DNA of 64,000 nucleotides from Vibrio lentus (GTDB taxonomy: Bacteria; Pseudomonadota; Gammaproteobacteria; Enterobacterales; Vibrionaceae): the NCBI RefSeq assembly GCF_030409755.1, contig NZ_JAUFQE010000001.1, positions 248,001-312,000 of the forward strand, given 5' to 3'. The position numbers and the translations under genes were made by a program. This document shows, piece by piece, positions 38,099 through 46,709 of this stretch. The notes beneath the pieces are model-generated. The model made no database searches. It was not told the origin of the DNA and saw only the letters and a list, made by a program, of their open reading frames with translations. The first letter of the stretch is position 1. Each line of letters opens with the position of its first letter.

Positions 38099-39082
38099 AT
38101 GAGGTTCGTTTTACCAGTTATGTTTTCGGCATTTGCTTCAATGCCTGCTTATAGTGGCCTTGCTCCAAGTGAAGGCTTCAGCGGTAACTTCAGTGTTTTG
38201 GCCGGTTTCTACTCGGATAGCAGTAATTTGAGTACCGAACAAGATTCGAATCAAGCAAGCCTTACCATGGAAGGGGATAGTGAAAATCAGGGGTTACTCG
38301 GCTTTCTTGGAACCGTTCAATACACCTTTGGTGAATCCCTGACTCATCAAGTTTACGCAGGTACGACGCGAGAGGATATTGCGACGGGTACCATCGCCTT
38401 TGAGATTGGTTATCGACATCAACTCTCAGGCGGCACCATATTAGACGTTTCTGTGTTGCCGACACTTATCTCTGGTAAGGCCTGGGCGGATCCTTATGCA
38501 GTGGGCGTTAATCGAAATGAAACGGATGTAAAAGGTAATGTTGGGCGACTCCAACTAACCAACATCGGCGGAACCGCCTTCCGAACGGATTTCGCAATTG
38601 GTCAATCTGACGTTGATGATGAGTTGTCAGGGACTTCATTCTTACCTCCTGAAAAGATAGCTCTGCTTGATAGGGAAAGAACCTATGTGTACGCCAAAGC
38701 AGGGTACCCCTTCATCTTACCCAACCAAGCTGGCGTGTTCGTCCCATCTATGGTGTATTTCAATTCAGATGCAGAAGGCGGTGCACTCAGCTTTGACAGT
38801 TACGGTATTGAACTGAATTACGCGAAGAGAATCGGTCGTCATGGTTTTGTTGTCACGTTAGATGCTAGTGATCGTCAGTACGACGAAGCAAACCCAATTT
38901 ATGGCAAAGCACGTGAAGAGAACGAATACGGCGCCTTTCTAGCTTATGAATTTGGTGGCTTGATGGGCTATGAAGATTGGTCGTTTATCACCTTACTTGG
39001 CCTAAGAACGATTGATTCCAACATCGATTTCTACAATTCTGAACAAGTATTGGCGAGCGTTGGTGTCGACTATAAATTTTAA
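38099..39082 (+). CDS. DUF2860-family outer membrane protein
   Basis: A 327-residue secreted beta-rich protein ending in Phe (VGVDYKF), typical of an outer membrane beta barrel. The signal peptide is at about 1-19. It matches my memory of the DUF2860 family, common in vibrios and of unknown function. ATG 38099 has GGAT nearby and gives a standard signal peptide; ATG 38087 would add four residues. Confidence 0.8.
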   Translation: MRFVLPVMFSAFASMPAYSGLAPSEGFSGNFSVLAGFYSDSSNLSTEQDSNQASLTMEGDSENQGLLGFLGTVQYTFGESLTHQVYAGTTREDIATGTIAFEIGYRHQLSGGTILDVSVLPTLISGKAWADPYAVGVNRNETDVKGNVGRLQLTNIGGTAFRTDFAIGQSDVDDELSGTSFLPPEKIALLDRERTYVYAKAGYPFILPNQAGVFVPSMVYFNSDAEGGALSFDSYGIELNYAKRIGRHGFVVTLDASDRQYDEANPIYGKAREENEYGAFLAYEFGGLMGYEDWSFITLLGLRTIDSNIDFYNSEQVLASVGVDYKF

Positions 39083-39245
39083 CGGTTACACATAGCCGAA
39101 GCACTCGCTAGAACTTGGGTTCTGCTTTCGCTTTATTATTTGTTAAGTTATTTCGAGCACTTACCGCCTTTAAGGTTGTAGGTGCTCGTTGCTATCCGTA
39201 ATATGAAAAAAGTTTACATCTAAGATCAGATAATAAGGAAGCGCT

Positions 39246-39740
39246 TTGGAAATACAAATTAGACATCTTGAACCCACCGATAACCAAGATATTTTTGATA
39301 TTTATCGACACTCGTCAGTATTAGAGAATACTTCACAAAAGCCTTTTCTTAGCTCTGATCAAGTGGAGCGACTGTTTGGTCACTCAGACCATTTCACTTT
39401 AGTTGCGGAAGTTTCTGGCAAGGTCGTCGGCCACATTACTTTATTCATGACCACGAAGGTGAGAGACAGACATTGCGCTGGACTTGCGATAGCGATTAAT
39501 CCAGATATGCATGGCAAAGGGGTCGGTAAGGCATTAATGCAAGAAGCAATCAATCAAGCCGATAACTGGCTAAACCTCGTTCGCCTTGAGTTAGAGGTTC
39601 ATGCCGATAATAACGGTGCGATTGCTTTGTATAAAGGCGTAGGTTTTGAACTAGAAGGCACCAAAAGGCTGAGCACGTTCAAAAACGGGAAATACATCGA
39701 TATGTTGTTGATGTCCCGAATTAGACCTGACTGCCTTTGA
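39246..39740 (+). CDS. GNAT-family N-acetyltransferase
   Basis: A 164-residue GNAT with the acetyl-CoA loop HGKGVGKALMQ and C-terminal IALYKGVGFELEGT, like the PhnO/YhhY-type group. The start codon is TTG at 39246, supported by AAGGA 6 nt upstream. Substrate unknown. Confidence 0.9.
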   Translation: MEIQIRHLEPTDNQDIFDIYRHSSVLENTSQKPFLSSDQVERLFGHSDHFTLVAEVSGKVVGHITLFMTTKVRDRHCAGLAIAINPDMHGKGVGKALMQEAINQADNWLNLVRLELEVHADNNGAIALYKGVGFELEGTKRLSTFKNGKYIDMLLMSRIRPDCL

Positions 39741-39798
39741 TCGTGAGCTACTCGTCTGGATTTAACAGGCAAAATAATCTCGGTAATATCGGTTGAAC

Positions 39799-39834
39799 AA
39801 AGCCCTAAACAGTTCGTTGTTTGGGGCTTTTTTA
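39799..39834. terminator. intrinsic terminator between convergent genes
   Basis: A 13-bp stem AAAGCCCTAAACA/TGTTTGGGGCTTT (one G-U pair) followed by TTTATA. It serves the acetyltransferase gene and, on the minus strand, possibly the LuxR-type gene. Confidence 0.85.
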
Positions 39835-39845
39835 TAATGAGAGCA

Positions 39846-40640
39846 CTAATTGTTGTCGATCCCAAAACCGTTACGCAGCGCAAATTGAATCAGTTCAGTG
39901 TGATTCTCGAGTTCGAGAATATCTAGCATGCGGTATTTGTGGGATTCAATTGTTCGTGGGCTTAGAAACAGAATCTCCGCACATTGCTTAGCAGTATACC
40001 CCTGTGCTAATTGTGTCAGAACCGTACATTGCTTTTTGGTCAGCAACAGTAGCTTTTCACTTTCGTTGATGTTGTCGGCTTCATCGCTGGTGACACTGCG
40101 CGTCATTTTAGAGTGCTGCCAAAAGCAGAGCCAAATGTCACTGAGCAGCTTGATTCGTGTCATGTCCGTTGTTTCAATAGGTGTGTCGTAACGGTTGAAG
40201 CGTGAGAAACCGATAGCGCCCCATTGTTGTCCAAATAACGAAAGGCTCACAATCCCATGCCAATTTGCACCTTCTTCATAAAGTACACGCAATGGGTCGA
40301 CCTTGTGGCTTTTGAGGGTTTCTTCAGAGAATAACTGCCAACACTTTTTTGAACGCAAAAGCTTAAGATAATCAAGATAATTGCCTTTTAGAAAGCGCTC
40401 CATTTCAAGCGGCGGAGTATCTGATTTGGATACAGAGATACTCTTGCCTGTGTCCAAAAGAATCATAGAGTTTGGAAAGAGGGTAAGCCTGTCGAGTTTA
40501 AACCAAGTTAACGCTTCTCTTGCCAGCAAGGCAAAAGTGCTATCGAAATCTTTGGGTTGGCAAGCGGTCAAAATGTTGGTTTGGTGGGAAAGCAGATCTT
40601 CAAAGCTATCGAATTGGGTATCTTTCATATTGACCGTCAT
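39846..40640 (-). CDS. LuxR-type transcriptional regulator
   Basis: About 264 residues ending in a LuxR/FixJ helix-turn-helix (LTKKQCTVLTQLAQGYTAKQC, then SPRTIESHKYRMLDIL). The N-terminal part resembles a GAF-like or autoinducer-domain-sized sensor, with no recognised ligand site. The frame is open back to a TTG at 40808, but that would run into the adenine riboswitch and has no ribosome binding site; ATG 40640 (or 40628) is preferred, although neither has a strong site. Divergent from the riboswitch-controlled deaminase. Confidence 0.8.
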   Translation of the reverse strand: MTVNMKDTQFDSFEDLLSHQTNILTACQPKDFDSTFALLAREALTWFKLDRLTLFPNSMILLDTGKSISVSKSDTPPLEMERFLKGNYLDYLKLLRSKKCWQLFSEETLKSHKVDPLRVLYEEGANWHGIVSLSLFGQQWGAIGFSRFNRYDTPIETTDMTRIKLLSDIWLCFWQHSKMTRSVTSDEADNINESEKLLLLTKKQCTVLTQLAQGYTAKQCAEILFLSPRTIESHKYRMLDILELENHTELIQFALRNGFGIDNN

Positions 40641-40792
40641 TGGTTGTTTAAGACAAAAATAGCGGTAATAGCTAAAGCGTGTCAACCAAAGAGTCGAATG
40701 TTGTTCTGAATAAACCAGGTCCTGCGCCTCGGATTTATTGAGTAATTGGTTAGTGAAATTAAGATTTAACTGTGTATAGTAGCAACCGTTTA

Positions 40793-40859
40793 CTTCGTAT
40801 AACCCCAATGATATGGTTTGGGGGTCTCTACCAGCTCCCGCAAAGTGCTGATTACGAAG
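40793..40859 (+). ncRNA. adenine riboswitch aptamer
   Basis: A purine-riboswitch aptamer. P1 is CTTCGTA (40793-40799) with TACGAAG (40853-40859). P2 is CCCCAA with TTGGGG around loop TGATATGG, followed by the J2/3 core TCTCTACC and P3 with loop CCGCAAA. In J3/1 the specificity base is T (GATTACG) rather than C, which marks adenine rather than guanine binding. It lies about 100 nt before the deaminase start codon, so the expression platform is 40860-40961, as in the V. vulnificus add leader. Confidence 0.95.
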
Positions 40860-40961
40860 GGTTTAGATCACAATTGTGTTCTTACTCTTTGTAATGGCGT
40901 TCAAAACATCCTGTCTATTATTCAGAGTAAGTGCACACCTAAAATCCATAGTAGGTGAAAT

Positions 40962-41981
40962 ATGAACGCATTTATCCAAGGGCTTCCAAAAGTAGAGCTG
41001 CATTTACACATTGAAGGCTCACTCGAACCTGAGTTGCTTTTCCGACTCGCTCAACGTAACGGCATCGACCTGCCTTATTCATCCCCAGAGCAATTAAGAC
41101 GCGCATACGAATTTGATGATTTGCAGTCATTTCTCGATATCTATTATCAAGGTGCTGATGCGCTGCGCACTGAACAAGACTTCTATGACCTAACATGGGC
41201 GTACTTAGAGCGCTGTAAAGCCGATAATGTTATTCACACCGAAATCTTCTTTGATCCTCAGACACATACCGATCGTGGTATTGCATTCGACACGGTAATT
41301 AACGGTATTCATCGTGCGCTTGAACAGGGGCAAAAAGAGCTGGGTATTACCTCGCAAATTATTGCCTGTTTCTTGCGACACCTGTCTGAAGAGAGCGCGA
41401 TTCAAACGTTCGCCGACGTGCTAAAGCACCAAGATAAAATTATTGGTGTTGGACTAGATTCTTCAGAGTTAGGACACCCACCAGAGAAGTTTCAGCGCGT
41501 ATTCCAACAAGCTAAACAGGCAGGCTTTTTGACTGTGGCTCATGCAGGGGAAGAAGGGCCAGCTCAAAACATCGTCGATGCGATTGAGATGCTCAGTGTG
41601 AGTCGTGTTGATCATGGTGTGCAGTGTATGACTGATGACGCTTTGATTGCCGAATTGATTGAGACGAAAATGCCGCTGACCGTGTGTCCATTGTCTAACA
41701 TCAAACTGCGAGTATTCGCTGTAATGGAAGACCACAACATTGTGGATCTGTTGAGACAAGGTGTTGCCGTTACAATTAACTCAGATGATCCAGCGTACTT
41801 TGGTGGCTACATGTCGGATAACTTTAACGCTGTGAGCCAAGCTCATGACATGACGGAGCAAGAGCTGGCGCAGTTTAGTTTGAATGCCATTGAAGCAAGC
41901 TTTGTCGAAGAGTCGTTGAAGCAGCAGTACCGAGATGCGGTTCAAGCGTATCTTGAGCAAGCTAGCGAACTGTGTTGTTAA
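40962..41981 (+). CDS. add: adenine (or adenosine) deaminase
   Basis: A 339-residue metal-dependent deaminase of the adenosine deaminase superfamily. Zn ligands and catalytic residues are His14/His16 (ELHLH), His194 and Glu197 (AHAGEE), His218 (DHG), and Asp275/Asp276 (NSDDPAYF). Motifs LHIEGSLEPELLF and LDSSELGHPPEKF match my memory of bacterial adenine deaminases such as PA0148 more closely than true adenosine deaminases, which have LDG in the first motif. Control by an adenine riboswitch fits adenine as substrate. It gives hypoxanthine in the cytoplasm. In other vibrios the gene is called add. Confidence 0.93.
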   Translation: MNAFIQGLPKVELHLHIEGSLEPELLFRLAQRNGIDLPYSSPEQLRRAYEFDDLQSFLDIYYQGADALRTEQDFYDLTWAYLERCKADNVIHTEIFFDPQTHTDRGIAFDTVINGIHRALEQGQKELGITSQIIACFLRHLSEESAIQTFADVLKHQDKIIGVGLDSSELGHPPEKFQRVFQQAKQAGFLTVAHAGEEGPAQNIVDAIEMLSVSRVDHGVQCMTDDALIAELIETKMPLTVCPLSNIKLRVFAVMEDHNIVDLLRQGVAVTINSDDPAYFGGYMSDNFNAVSQAHDMTEQELAQFSLNAIEASFVEESLKQQYRDAVQAYLEQASELCC

Positions 41982-42025
41982 TATTGAATAGACTCGTTTA
42001 CTAACAGGTAGATCACTAAAAGGTA

Positions 42026-42053
42026 GCTTATGGCTTATGGCTTATGGCTTATA
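42026..42053. repeat. heptamer tandem repeat
   Basis: GCTTATG in four head-to-tail copies (42026, 42033, 42040, 42047; the last ends in A). It lies in the 3' untranslated region of the deaminase gene, between stop codon and terminator. Confidence 0.8.
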
Positions 42054-42084
42054 GCTTTTAGTGACCCCGTCATTTAGAACCACC

Positions 42085-42114
42085 AAACGACCAGCCATTG
42101 TTGGTCGTTTTTAA
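42085..42114 (+). terminator. intrinsic terminator of the deaminase gene
   Basis: Perfect 9-bp stem AAACGACCA/TGGTCGTTT (42085-42093 and 42102-42110) with an 8-nt loop and a T-run. Confidence 0.88.
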
Positions 42115-42283
42115 TTCGGGTTGCGCGCCACTCGCTAACTAAGTCTATGAGTTAAGCTACTAAGATATATGATTTTATTTAGATATAAATCATATTGCCT
42201 TCGTAATGATGTACTACATTTAAAGAAGATGTAGAGGTATAGCGTTAACGTTGTATAGATATTTTCGAAGGAGGTATAAATCG

Positions 42284-43003
42284 TTGTTAGACCCAATAAT
42301 CGGAGAACAAATTCAGTGGCCTTGTGATTTGCCGCAAGACTTTATAGACAGTCTGCTCGAAATAGCCGTTATAAAAACGGGTATACATAGCCTTGAGATT
42401 ACGAAAAAATTTCAAAATCTTCCGGGGGTTTTTTATATTCTTACCGGTTCGGCTGGTATCTGCTTTTCAACTGAGAATTTGAAAAGTCTGTCGGGTGGGG
42501 TCGTAGGTAAAGGCGATTGGATCGGTGCGCTGTCGGTTCATGTTGACTATAACCTTTTTGCTATAGCTGAAGAGGTTGAGCCCATCACAATGGTACTTTT
42601 CCCTTCAGACAAGATATTAGAGCTCGCTGAAAAAAAGTGCATGGTATTTAAATGGCTTCTTCATAGTGGCGCTAAAGCCCAATCTATTTGGATTCAAGCT
42701 TTCTTATCGTCTATTCATGAGAAAGAACAAAAAACGATTTATGTATTGTTAGAATTGGCGGCTCGCCAAACCAATATTGCAGGTGCAACACTCAGTATCA
42801 ACATTTCACAAAGCCAACTGAGCACCATAACTGGTATATCCAGGCCTAGATTAAACGAAGTATTAAAGGGAATTGAACAATTAGGTATGGTGAAAATTCA
42901 GCGGGGCAAAGTGTTTATTTCGGATGTCGAGGGCTTATATGAGCGTATTTCTCCAATGAATTTGATGATTCGTGACCCTATGGCGAAAATGAAGCCACAA
43001 TAG
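42284..43003 (+). CDS. Crp/Fnr-family transcriptional regulator
   Basis: A 239-residue protein with a cyclic-nucleotide-binding-like beta barrel (FQNLPGVFYILTGSAGICF, GKGDWIGALSVH) and a C-terminal winged helix (ISQSQLSTITGISRPRLNEVLKGIEQLG). The N-terminal sensor lacks FNR cysteines. TTG 42284 is chosen because AAGGAGG lies 9 nt upstream; a frame open from TTG 42251 would include that site. Target genes unknown; it stands alone. Confidence 0.88.
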   Translation: MLDPIIGEQIQWPCDLPQDFIDSLLEIAVIKTGIHSLEITKKFQNLPGVFYILTGSAGICFSTENLKSLSGGVVGKGDWIGALSVHVDYNLFAIAEEVEPITMVLFPSDKILELAEKKCMVFKWLLHSGAKAQSIWIQAFLSSIHEKEQKTIYVLLELAARQTNIAGATLSINISQSQLSTITGISRPRLNEVLKGIEQLGMVKIQRGKVFISDVEGLYERISPMNLMIRDPMAKMKPQ

Positions 43004-43176
43004 TGTTGATTCTCATTTGATTAACAACATTTCGTTATCGAGATGTTTTGGCGTTCTAAGTCCCTCTTTATGAGTAAATCATGGTCCTGTGTTCTTTTGG
43101 GAACATACATAGCTCACTAATATCGATAACTTACGCCTGATATTTATAAAATTTAAATTTAGTGAGTAATGTAGTT

Positions 43177-43329
43177 ATGAAAATGGCCGTATTGGAATAC
43201 AAAGTGTGTGGGATAGGTGACTGGATTAAGACAACGATCTCAAGTCGTTGTGCGTATTTGTTGGCTGTCGAATACAAACAGTTGGGTTGGCCTGCTAGAG
43301 TAAATGGTGAAGCAATATCAATCGATTAG
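43177..43329 (+). CDS. possible small protein (50 aa)
   Basis: ATG 43177 opens a 50-codon frame (MKMAVLEYKVCGIGDWIK at the start) ending 42 bp before a strong terminator. The upstream GTGAG is only a weak ribosome binding site. Two Cys and two Trp in a mixed sequence look protein-like. No family recognised. Confidence 0.4.
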   Translation: MKMAVLEYKVCGIGDWIKTTISSRCAYLLAVEYKQLGWPARVNGEAISID

Positions 43330-43370
43330 TCTTGCGTTTGCTTTAGATTAATAATGAATGTTGAGATAAA

Positions 43371-43406
43371 AAAGAAGCTGGCAATATGCCAGCTTCTTTT
43401 CTTTTT
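43371..43406. terminator. strong bidirectional terminator
   Basis: Perfect 13-bp stem AAAGAAGCTGGCA (43371-43383) with its complement at 43387-43399 and an ATA loop, flanked by A- and T-runs. It ends the DUF2057 gene on the minus strand and any plus-strand transcript. Confidence 0.9.
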
Positions 43407-43439
43407 AAGTGAGACAAGTATTAAGTGACACAAGTAAGG

Positions 43440-44111
43440 TTACTTGTTCACGTAATCTTTGAATTTTTGCTTAGTTTCAGCGTCTGCTTTGTCGTACCAG
43501 AAGTAGAGCATTTCTTCGGCCGTGTTAGCAGCGTTGGCATCAATCTTTGCTGGTAGTGTTACAGGTTGAACAACCGCTGCCGTTGCGCCAGCTGCTGTAC
43601 CCATAGCTAATGCAGCAATGCCGCCTTTTTGGTTGTATTCTTTCGCTTCTTGCGGGTACTTACGACCAATCTGCATGCCATCTTTGATTAGTTTGTCTTG
43701 CTTAACACTGATTGCATTCTGGTTTTCATCAACCAGTTTCCAATCTAGGTTTTGAAAGCCTTTTTTCGCTTCGTTGGTGTTGCGGAACTTAGGCATGTCG
43801 AACGTCAATGCGGTGTCTGTCGCGTCAAAAGTAGCAATAATTGTATCGCTGTCGACAAACTCACGGTCGTTGCCTTGGCTAAAAGCAAGTTGATATTTGA
43901 AAACGATTTGGTTCACGCCATCTGGAACGGTGATCGTTTTGCTCGAAGAGAAGAAACCACCGTCGAGATCAGGTTTAGCCTCATTTACAGCTAAGACTTC
44001 GACTAAAGCATCTGCGCTAGAAGGAACTTCAATTGTTACGTCAGCTAACACTTGTGGTGCTGCGATAATTGTGGAAAGCAGCGCAATGGATTGTAATGTT
44101 TTCATAGTCAT
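43440..44111 (-). CDS. DUF2057-family periplasmic protein
   Basis: A 223-residue secreted protein with a signal peptide ending VLA (about 1-23), resembling the DUF2057 (YccT-like) family of unknown function. Conserved-looking parts are VLAVNEAKPDL, QIVFKYQLAF and the C-terminal EEMLYFWYDKAD. ATG at 44111 or 44105 (MKTLQS) could start it; neither has a strong ribosome binding site. Confidence 0.85.
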   Translation of the reverse strand: MTMKTLQSIALLSTIIAAPQVLADVTIEVPSSADALVEVLAVNEAKPDLDGGFFSSSKTITVPDGVNQIVFKYQLAFSQGNDREFVDSDTIIATFDATDTALTFDMPKFRNTNEAKKGFQNLDWKLVDENQNAISVKQDKLIKDGMQIGRKYPQEAKEYNQKGGIAALAMGTAAGATAAVVQPVTLPAKIDANAANTAEEMLYFWYDKADAETKQKFKDYVNK

Positions 44112-44282
44112 ACAGTTATTTGAGTAAATTGTTCTACACTCGCATGCATAAAAAAGTATTTCAAGTTACCTTGTCTCGATTTGGGAAAATTCACCGAAAC
44201 TTAACGTAAGGATAAAACTTGAAAGCATAAACCGTGCTTAATAACGCGATATACAATGTCGCTAATCGTTATCGCCCCCGTA

Positions 44283-46709
44283 TTATTTCGATGCCTCATT
44301 TCCCGTTGTATTAGCTTGCTGATTGAGTTTTTGTATTAAGCGTGTGGCTTGGTGGCTGTTAACCATCAATCGATTGATCAGTTGCTGAAGTAATTCGGCC
44401 TCAGGCATTGTGTGATGCTCGGTTACCTGTTCTGCGGAAACTGCAAGCTCAAGTACCTCTGTCATCTCAAACCTTGATGCAATCGCTCTGACTGCGTTTA
44501 AGGTTCTGCAGAGATCATCCGGTCTGGCGCTAGAAAATAACTCTATCAATTCGTCAATTTCGTTCTCTAACTCCTCGACGAGAGAGGTCAAGCATTCGAG
44601 TTTCTCACCTGTTTCCATCTTACCGCTAGTCAGCAATAGACTGCGCGAAATCTCTTCTTCTGTGAGTGGCAACTTGTTCTTCGGAAGACGTGTCAATATG
44701 GTGATGTTGCTTTCATCTTTGTTTGGACGGTTGTGTACATTAGCCGAGTTATGTCGGTTAAGCTCAAACTGGTGATGAAATTCATTAATGGCGTTTTGTA
44801 AGCTGTTCTTCTGCAATGGTTTGGTGAGTACGAAATCAGCCCCTGATAGAATAAATTCATCGTGCGCTTCTTTAAACACATCGGCTGTACACGCGAAAAC
44901 CACGGTAGTTAGCTTGAGTTCGTTGCGGATTTTTTGAATCGCCTCAATACCGCTCATGTTCGGCATGTGGTTGTCCATGATAATTAAGTCATATTGGGTT
45001 GAGGCTAGTTTGTCTAAAGCTTGTAAACCATCGTAGGCGTTCTCAACCGTTAAGTTGATAGATTCACAGAACTTTCTGATCACCATCGCGTTGATCTTGT
45101 TGTCTTCGACTAATAATACTGAGAAGTTATCGAGAGTCTGATGGGTTCGGATTGGTGTTTGAACGACGATTTTCTCTTGTAGTTCGTGCATTTCTAACGG
45201 TAAAGAGATAGTGAATTGAGTACCGGCATTCAGTTGGCTAGTGACTACAATACTTCCGCCCATCAGTTCGACTAATTGTTTCACAATCGACAGTCCTAAC
45301 CCTGTTCCGCCAAATTTACGTGTCGTTGAAAGCTCGGCTTGTTCAAAGGCTGTAAATATATGGTCGATCTTGTCTTCTGCAATGCCAATACCAGTATCAG
45401 TCACCAAAATATTCACGCTTGGCGGGGTTGTCGGTGCAATCAAAAACTCCACTTCGACCTTGCCTGATTCAGTAAATTTGACTGCATTGCCTGCCAAATT
45501 AAATAAGATCTGACGCGTACGTGCGGGGTCTCCCACTAACTTAATATTGGCAGGGATGCTGTCCTTGATGACAAAATCGAGGCCTTTGTCAGTGGCAAGT
45601 GGCGTCAATGTTTTATCAAGGTGTGTAACCACGTCTTTGACTGAGAATGGGCTGTATTCAAGCTCCATTTTTCCTTGTTCAACCTTAGAAAAATCGAGAA
45701 TGTCATTTAATATGGTAACGAGGTGCTGACCTGAATCGATGATGATTTGTGCTTGCTTGCGAGTGTCGGCGCTTTGTGAATCTTCTTTGATGATCTGGGC
45801 GATACCTAACACGCCATTCATTGGCGTTCGTAATTCATGGCTCATGGTGGCAAGGAATAATGACTTGGCTTCGTTGGCTTTTTCCGCTTTGTCTGCGGCT
45901 TCTTGATAGGAGAGGTTGTTTCGCTTTAATTCAAAGACGCGCAGGATAAAGAGGGTGAATGAGAAGGCAAAGGTGAGTAGCGCCAATGTGATGATGAGTT
46001 TAACGATGATGCTTTTAAGCTGGTCTTGAACATCGGTAAATTGATGTTCAATCTGCTCAAGGTATTCCATGCTATGGACCGAAAGCACTCGTGATAGCAG
46101 TTGGCTCTGTTGCTCATTAAGCTCAGTAAACGTTTTAGACAGGTTAGCCAAGTCTGAGTTTATGCCTTGATGTTGAATTTGTGTGCCTGCAAACAGCACG
46201 CTAGCGAGTAGCTCACTTTGAACATTTATGTTTGAAGATGTGATCGCGTCAATATTGTGTGAGCCATTTCTCGAGCCAGTTTCTGTGAGTTGTAGAGTTA
46301 GGGATTGCAGAATGAATTGACGGGCAACACTCAATCCGACGAGGTTGTCTAGCGTGTCCACGTTCGCTATAGAAGAGGTGTGGAAACGCTCAAGTAATTC
46401 CGGGGTTTGTAAGCCTCGAAAGAACACTGAGTGGATATTAGTACCTTGATAGCTACCTTTGAGCAATTGCAGTTCTTTTTCTAGGGTGACTAAATTTGCC
46501 GTCATTTGATAAGGGTTAGAGATCCCCGCGAGAGCCGCATTGGTTATCTGATCGCGCATTTCTAGTACTTCATGTCCGAGCTCACGGACAGATTCACCAT
46601 ATTTAGTGACTTTCTCATGCTCAAAATAGGTCAGCATGATAAAGCTGACTAAGCCCACAAATAGCGAGATAAACAGTAAAAAGATGAGTCTGATTTTATT
46701 CATTTTCAA
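44283..46709 (-). CDS. hybrid sensor histidine kinase with degenerate HPt-like tail
   Basis: An 808-residue inner-membrane kinase: helices at about 7-29 and 235-257 flank a 200-residue helical periplasmic domain; the HisKA phosphoacceptor is His291 (SHELRTPMNG), then a HATPase (NAVKF, DTGIGI, FGGTGLGLSI) and a receiver domain near 535-650 with the acceptor Asp in IIMDNHMP. The last 120 residues look like an HPt helix bundle, but where HTLKG is expected the sequence is RTLNA, so the phosphoacceptor His is missing. Its start overlaps the end of the di-haem peroxidase gene by 14 bp. Confidence 0.92.
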   Translation of the reverse strand: MKMNKIRLIFLLFISLFVGLVSFIMLTYFEHEKVTKYGESVRELGHEVLEMRDQITNAALAGISNPYQMTANLVTLEKELQLLKGSYQGTNIHSVFFRGLQTPELLERFHTSSIANVDTLDNLVGLSVARQFILQSLTLQLTETGSRNGSHNIDAITSSNINVQSELLASVLFAGTQIQHQGINSDLANLSKTFTELNEQQSQLLSRVLSVHSMEYLEQIEHQFTDVQDQLKSIIVKLIITLALLTFAFSFTLFILRVFELKRNNLSYQEAADKAEKANEAKSLFLATMSHELRTPMNGVLGIAQIIKEDSQSADTRKQAQIIIDSGQHLVTILNDILDFSKVEQGKMELEYSPFSVKDVVTHLDKTLTPLATDKGLDFVIKDSIPANIKLVGDPARTRQILFNLAGNAVKFTESGKVEVEFLIAPTTPPSVNILVTDTGIGIAEDKIDHIFTAFEQAELSTTRKFGGTGLGLSIVKQLVELMGGSIVVTSQLNAGTQFTISLPLEMHELQEKIVVQTPIRTHQTLDNFSVLLVEDNKINAMVIRKFCESINLTVENAYDGLQALDKLASTQYDLIIMDNHMPNMSGIEAIQKIRNELKLTTVVFACTADVFKEAHDEFILSGADFVLTKPLQKNSLQNAINEFHHQFELNRHNSANVHNRPNKDESNITILTRLPKNKLPLTEEEISRSLLLTSGKMETGEKLECLTSLVEELENEIDELIELFSSARPDDLCRTLNAVRAIASRFEMTEVLELAVSAEQVTEHHTMPEAELLQQLINRLMVNSHQATRLIQKLNQQANTTGNEASK

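Noticed and set aside
40641..40808. N-terminal extension of the LuxR-type gene
   Set aside because: It begins at a TTG without ribosome binding site and would overlap the adenine riboswitch and its promoter.
42251..42283. Upstream start of the Crp-like regulator
   Set aside because: The stretch contains the AAGGAGG ribosome binding site of TTG 42284.
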